16,502 nucleotides of DNA from the NCBI GenBank assembly GCA_002496425.1, contig DAJS01000006.1:10551-27052 (forward strand). The letters are read 5' to 3'. The notes below the pieces were generated by a model that was given only the letters and a program-made list of their open reading frames with translations, was not told the DNA's origin and did not search any database. This DNA comes from Acidilobaceae archaeon UBA162 (lineage in GTDB: Archaea > Thermoproteota > Thermoprotei_A > Sulfolobales > Acidilobaceae). Below are positions 14,035-16,502 of the stretch, piece after piece; the first letter of the stretch is position 1, and each line of letters begins with the position of its first letter. The position numbers were made by a program, and so were the translations under genes.

Positions 14035-14910
14035 CTCCTCGGATTCCTCGGACTCCTCTTCCTCGCCAGACTCCTCAGACTCCTCTTCCCTCCTTCTCCT
14101 GGCCCTTCCCCTGCCCCCCTCCTCTGCAGGCACCGGGGCGCCTGCTGCTGAGGGCGCCAGGACGTACCTCAGAGAGATGCCCGACGGGCTTTCCATGGTC
14201 ACCTCCAGAGGGCTGTCCGCCTTAAAGTCAAGGCTCACGGACTCCGTGAACCTGGCCAGATCCATTATCTTGCCGAGGTAGCCGGCATCGTAAGTGGACT
14301 TCACAACATCACTATTAACGCTTATCTCAAGCAGCGAGGCCGAGCCTGACAGGAACCTGGCCTCGGCCTTCCTCTCACCTGAGGCCCTGACGGCAAAGTA
14401 GGTGGCGGTGGCCTCAAACTCAACTACGTCCCCAAACTGACTAGCGTCCTCTACGGCCCTCCTCAGTGGGTCGCCCAGGAGCTTCACGTGCGCGTCATGT
14501 TCAAGCTTGACCTCGAGCCTCTCTGCCGACACTTGAATATTGGGCAGCAGGTACGTCCTTCTCACGGCTCCCTCAATGCCTATAAGCACCTTGTCCTGGG
14601 TGGCCTCGAGGAGGGCTGTGTAGCCCTTTCTGCTTATTGAGAGCGCCCTCTCCACAGAGGGCAGTTGCAGGCCAAGCTCAATGTCCTGGTCGACCTTGTA
14701 CTCGAGGAAGGCCGAGTAGGGTATCTTCACCTCCACGTAGGCAACCTTGGCTGGGTCCATACCATAGATCTCTATGCCGTCCTTGCTGACCTTCATGGAG
14801 GCCTCCTCAAGTGTGTCGGCAAGGGCAGAGACCAGCGTGTACAGTAACTTGACGTCGGCAAACCTGAGCTTGACGAGCGGACTGCCGAGCTCGGATTCCA
14901 GGGAGCTCAA
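14020..14910 (-). CDS. pcna: PCNA sliding clamp with acidic C-terminal tail
   Basis: The DNA polymerase sliding clamp, a ring protein that tethers polymerase, FEN1 and ligase to DNA. LVKLRFADVKLLYTLVSALA, then DGIEIYGMDPAKVAYVEVKIP, is the characteristic first domain. A second domain follows, and SGISLRYVLAPSA closes the clamp fold. From the TTG at 14910 the protein has 296 residues, against about 245-250 for most archaeal PCNAs. The excess is a tail of about 41 residues: Pro/Gly, then RGRARRRR, then 22 residues of only Glu, Ser and one Gly. Crenarchaea often have three PCNA paralogues; I cannot tell which this is. The frame opens further to an ATG at 15003, but those 31 residues are not PCNA-like. 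A TATA box lies just upstream of the TTG, and GGAG sits five bases before it. Convergent overlap with the ALDH gene is 15 bases. Confidence 0.92.
   Translation of the reverse strand: MSSLESELGSPLVKLRFADVKLLYTLVSALADTLEEASMKVSKDGIEIYGMDPAKVAYVEVKIPYSAFLEYKVDQDIELGLQLPSVERALSISRKGYTALLEATQDKVLIGIEGAVRRTYLLPNIQVSAERLEVKLEHDAHVKLLGDPLRRAVEDASQFGDVVEFEATATYFAVRASGERKAEARFLSGSASLLEISVNSDVVKSTYDAGYLGKIMDLARFTESVSLDFKADSPLEVTMESPSGISLRYVLAPSAAGAPVPAEEGGRGRARRRREEESEESGEEEESEESEESEEE
14023..14088 (-). repeat. Glu/Ser low-complexity repeat encoding the PCNA tail
   Basis: On the plus strand this is a run of imperfect CTCCTCGGA / GACTCCTC units (for example at 14034-14040, 14051-14058, 14069-14076 and 14078-14085). 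Read on the minus strand it encodes an EES-type repeat. Such short tandem units can expand or contract by slippage, which could explain the origin of the tail. Confidence 0.7.
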
Positions 14911-14942
14911 AGTCACTCCCACAGCGGTGTTGTATCTGACGG

Positions 14943-14950
14943 CTTTTAAC
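14943..14950 (-). promoter_or_regulatory. TATA box of pcna, within the open frame
   Basis: On the minus strand the element reads GTTAAAAG, centred about 36 bases before TTG 14910. Transcription from around 14921 would leave about 10 leader bases containing GGGAG. It lies downstream of ATG 15003, so a transcript from here could not use that ATG. Confidence 0.5.
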
Positions 14951-15003
14951 CCAACGGCCTCCCTAGCGCCACGGCCAAGCCTATACGGCAGGGCAATACC
15001 CAT

Positions 15004-15195
15004 GAGGGCCCTTTAAGTGACCCCTAACTGCCTAGCGGTGAGCCCTTGAGCTCGGAGAAGGGCAAGACCAGGGGCAAGTCGAGGCCCTCAAGCTGCGGCT
15101 GAGGGCTTGCAACCCTTTTCTAGGCCTTTATCAGCAGATGTAATGATCCGTCTCAGGCAGCAACCTCGCTTAAAGCCCTGCGGCCCCTGAAAGCC
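15004..15195. other. Structured intergenic region between pcna and the UbiA gene
   Basis: This is the upstream part of a 285-base gap between divergent genes if pcna starts at 14910. On the plus strand it holds a TATA-like CCTTTAAGTG (15010-15019), a hairpin GCCCTT/AAGGGC (15042-15047 with 15058-15063), a second and better hairpin GCCCTC-A-AGC/GCT-GAGGGC (15084-15093 with 15098-15106, loop TGCG) and then CCCTTTTC (15113-15120). Also on the plus strand a tiny frame TTG 15046 to TGA 15102 encodes 18 basic residues (MSSEKGKTRGKSRPSSCG). A short transcript, a leader remnant or a decayed gene are all possible; nothing here is a recognised RNA family. Confidence 0.35.
15169..15176 (+). promoter_or_regulatory. 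TATA box of the UbiA gene
   Basis: GCTTAAAG is centred about 24 bases before the ATG at 15196, the distance expected for a leaderless transcript. No Shine-Dalgarno sequence is visible in front of that ATG. Confidence 0.5.
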
Positions 15196-16047
15196 ATGGC
15201 CTTGAGGGCAGCAGACGCCTATAGGCTAATCAGGCCCATCAACGGCGTGCTAATGGGCATCATAGTAGTGGTAGGCTCTCTAGTTGCTTCGAGGTGGAGG
15301 CCCCCGCCCTGGTATGAGCTACTGGAGGGCGCCCTAGTAGGATTCCTGCTCAACAGTGCCTCAATGGTACTCAACGATATAGTTGATGTTGAGGCTGACA
15401 GGATAAACGCTCCCTGGAGGCCCATACCCTCAGGGGCTGTGACATTAAGTCAGGCCTGGGCCCTCTTCTACGCGCTGGCTGCGACAGGCCTGGGCCTAGC
15501 AGCCTACATGGGGTTGCCGGAGCTAGAGGTGGCTGCCGCTGCTGCTGCCGCCGCGATAATATACGATATAAGGGGCAAAAGACTCAGCATAGTAGGCAAC
15601 ATGTTGGTAGCGTTTACTGGTGTAGCGCCCATGCTCTACGGGGGAATCATATCAGGGGGAATAACTGGAGCTCTGGGCCTCGAGTCAGCAATGATATTCC
15701 TCATGATGATCTCGAGAGAGGTGACCAAGGGGATCTCAGACGTGGAGGGTGACATGAAGGTAGGGGCTAGGACGCTAGCGATACAGCTGGGCCCCTCAGG
15801 AGCAACGGCTGTGGCGGCGGCATTTATGGCCGCGGCAGTGGCGCTCAGCCCCCTGCCCCCTCTGCTCCACATGGCGTCCCCGGTGCTCTACTCGCCCTTC
15901 GTAGCTCTGACCGACGTGATATTCCTCTATGAGACAACCAGACTGCTGAGAGACCCCTCTAGGGAGACAGCACTGAGGGCTAAGGACAGGGAGCTAGTTA
16001 TTGGTGTCCCGGTGGCGCTCCTGGGCTTTGCTCTGGGAGCCCTTTAG
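15196..16047 (+). CDS. UbiA prenyltransferase, probable digeranylgeranylglyceryl phosphate synthase
   Basis: A 283-residue membrane prenyltransferase of the UbiA family, probably adding the second geranylgeranyl chain to geranylgeranylglyceryl phosphate in archaeal ether-lipid synthesis. N60-DIVDVEAD is the first Asp-rich motif (NDxxDxxxD), followed directly by the conserved RINAPWRPIPSG. YDIRGKRLSIVGN and the second Asp-rich motif (SDVEGDMKVGARTL, D182 and D186) bind the prenyl diphosphate through magnesium. Eight or nine hydrophobic segments are visible, including an Ala-only run at residues 113-120. Length matches the family (about 280). A related quinone or heme side-chain prenyltransferase is possible, but the motifs fit the archaeal lipid enzyme best. 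The ATG start follows a TATA box at leaderless spacing. A MetF-like gene begins 35 bases downstream on the same strand. Confidence 0.85.
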   Translation: MALRAADAYRLIRPINGVLMGIIVVVGSLVASRWRPPPWYELLEGALVGFLLNSASMVLNDIVDVEADRINAPWRPIPSGAVTLSQAWALFYALAATGLGLAAYMGLPELEVAAAAAAAAIIYDIRGKRLSIVGNMLVAFTGVAPMLYGGIISGGITGALGLESAMIFLMMISREVTKGISDVEGDMKVGARTLAIQLGPSGATAVAAAFMAAAVALSPLPPLLHMASPVLYSPFVALTDVIFLYETTRLLRDPSRETALRAKDRELVIGVPVALLGFALGAL

Positions 16048-16082
16048 GTTTTAGCCTCCTCCCTCTGGGTCCTCTAGGAGCC

Positions 16083-16502
16083 TTGGAGCTGATAGCTGAG
16101 CTACCGCCAGGCAAGTCGGTTGGAAGGCTGCTGGAGGCCGCCAGGAAGCTGGCCGAGAGGGCGGACTCCATAGACATACCTGACGCGCCGCTGGCAACGC
16201 ACTCAATACCCTCACCCATGGCGGCTGCCATTGTCAGGCTCTCGCTTCCCAGGCCCCCAAGAGTTGTGGCTCACCTGAGGCTCCTGGACGTGAACGCCTT
16301 CGGGGCAGTCAACATAGCCTACGGGCTGGCGGCAGTGGGCGTTGACAGGCTGGTGCTGCTTAGGGGTGACATGCCTGTCCTGGGCGACCCGTGCTCCTCA
16401 GCGCCTGAGGAGGTGGCCAGGGAGGTGAGGGCCAGGGTGAGGGGGTTGAGGATTGGCCATTTGCTGAGCCTAGTCAAGCCCATGGAGCAGGTGGCGGCCA
16501 GG
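16083..16502 (+). CDS. MetF-like methylenetetrahydrofolate reductase family protein, partial
   Basis: The first 140 codons of a gene that runs past the window end. The product starts ELIAELPPGKSVGRLLEAA, then SIDIPDAPLATHSIPSPMAA, then a strand VVAHLRLLDVNAFGAVNIAY and VDRLVLLRGDMPVLGDPC. This is the beta-alpha-barrel layout of MetF: a 'DIPDSPLG' turn, a conserved H followed by a 'D.N' helix, and the 'LxGDxP' flavin/folate loop. The likely reaction is reduction of methylenetetrahydrofolate, or of methylene-pterin in archaea, or a related flavin-dependent function. TTG 16083 is the start that fits the family N-terminus. AGGAG (16076-16080) precedes it, though only two bases away, so the ribosome-binding spacing is poor. 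The frame is open upstream into the UbiA gene without another standard start codon close by. Confidence 0.75.
   Translation, partial: MELIAELPPGKSVGRLLEAARKLAERADSIDIPDAPLATHSIPSPMAAAIVRLSLPRPPRVVAHLRLLDVNAFGAVNIAYGLAAVGVDRLVLLRGDMPVLGDPCSSAPEEVAREVRARVRGLRIGHLLSLVKPMEQVAAR

Noticed and set aside
13985..14281. Ser/Asp-rich open frame on the plus strand
   Set aside because: It is the complement of the Glu/Ser repeat of the PCNA tail; the minus-strand frame continues into a recognisable PCNA.
1..16502. Search for CRISPR arrays, insertion sequences, att sites, tRNA or rRNA genes
   Set aside because: By eye I found no regularly spaced direct repeats, no transposase motifs with terminal inverted repeats, and no cloverleaf or TTCRANT-type tRNA signature in the gaps.

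Overview
The window looks like a piece of a thermophilic crenarchaeal chromosome, perhaps from the Acidilobales or Desulfurococcales; the order is an inference, the domain is secure. The evidence is an archaeal-type 7S SRP RNA, a NurA-HerA pair, a PCNA sliding clamp, a digeranylgeranylglyceryl-phosphate-synthase-like UbiA protein, TATA boxes about 25 bases before starts, short or absent leaders, many TTG and GTG starts, high GC, and Arg codons dominated by AGG.

Region 1 (1-4625) holds central and sugar metabolism: a small membrane protein and a class II fumarase on the minus strand, then a divergently transcribed GH38 alpha-mannosidase. Region 2 (4626-5897) holds a decayed fragment that I read as an AMP-forming acetyl-CoA-synthetase-like gene, a metallo-beta-lactamase-fold hydrolase whose apparent N-terminus is an artefact of reading through that fragment, and the SRP RNA gene. 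Region 3 (5866-8458, minus strand) is a two-gene glycosylation operon: a multi-pass GT-C-like membrane protein and a dolichol-phosphate-mannose-synthase-like GT2 enzyme. The tail of the GT2 gene runs antisense into the SRP RNA gene.

Region 4 (8459-12061) is the DNA end-processing pair NurA and HerA, with overlapping reading frames. Mre11 and Rad50, often found with them in archaea, are not in the window, and HerA is unusually long. Region 5 (12062-14034) is a two-gene unit: a PduO-type cob(I)alamin adenosyltransferase and, through an ATGA overlap, a strongly divergent aldehyde dehydrogenase superfamily protein that keeps the catalytic Cys but not the usual general base or oxyanion Asn. Region 6 (14020-15003) is PCNA on the minus strand, converging with and overlapping the ALDH gene by 15 bases. 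It carries a basic then Glu/Ser-rich tail not normal for PCNA, and its real start is probably a TTG well inside the longest frame. Region 7 (15004-16502) has a structured intergenic stretch, a UbiA prenyltransferase for archaeal ether lipids, and the start of a MetF-like gene that runs off the window.

I see no mobile element, CRISPR array, tRNA or rRNA. No completely new multi-gene system is evident. The most unusual items are the acidic-tailed PCNA, the enlarged HerA, the adenosyltransferase-divergent ALDH pair, the acyl-CoA synthetase remnant and the SRP RNA/glycosyltransferase antisense overlap.
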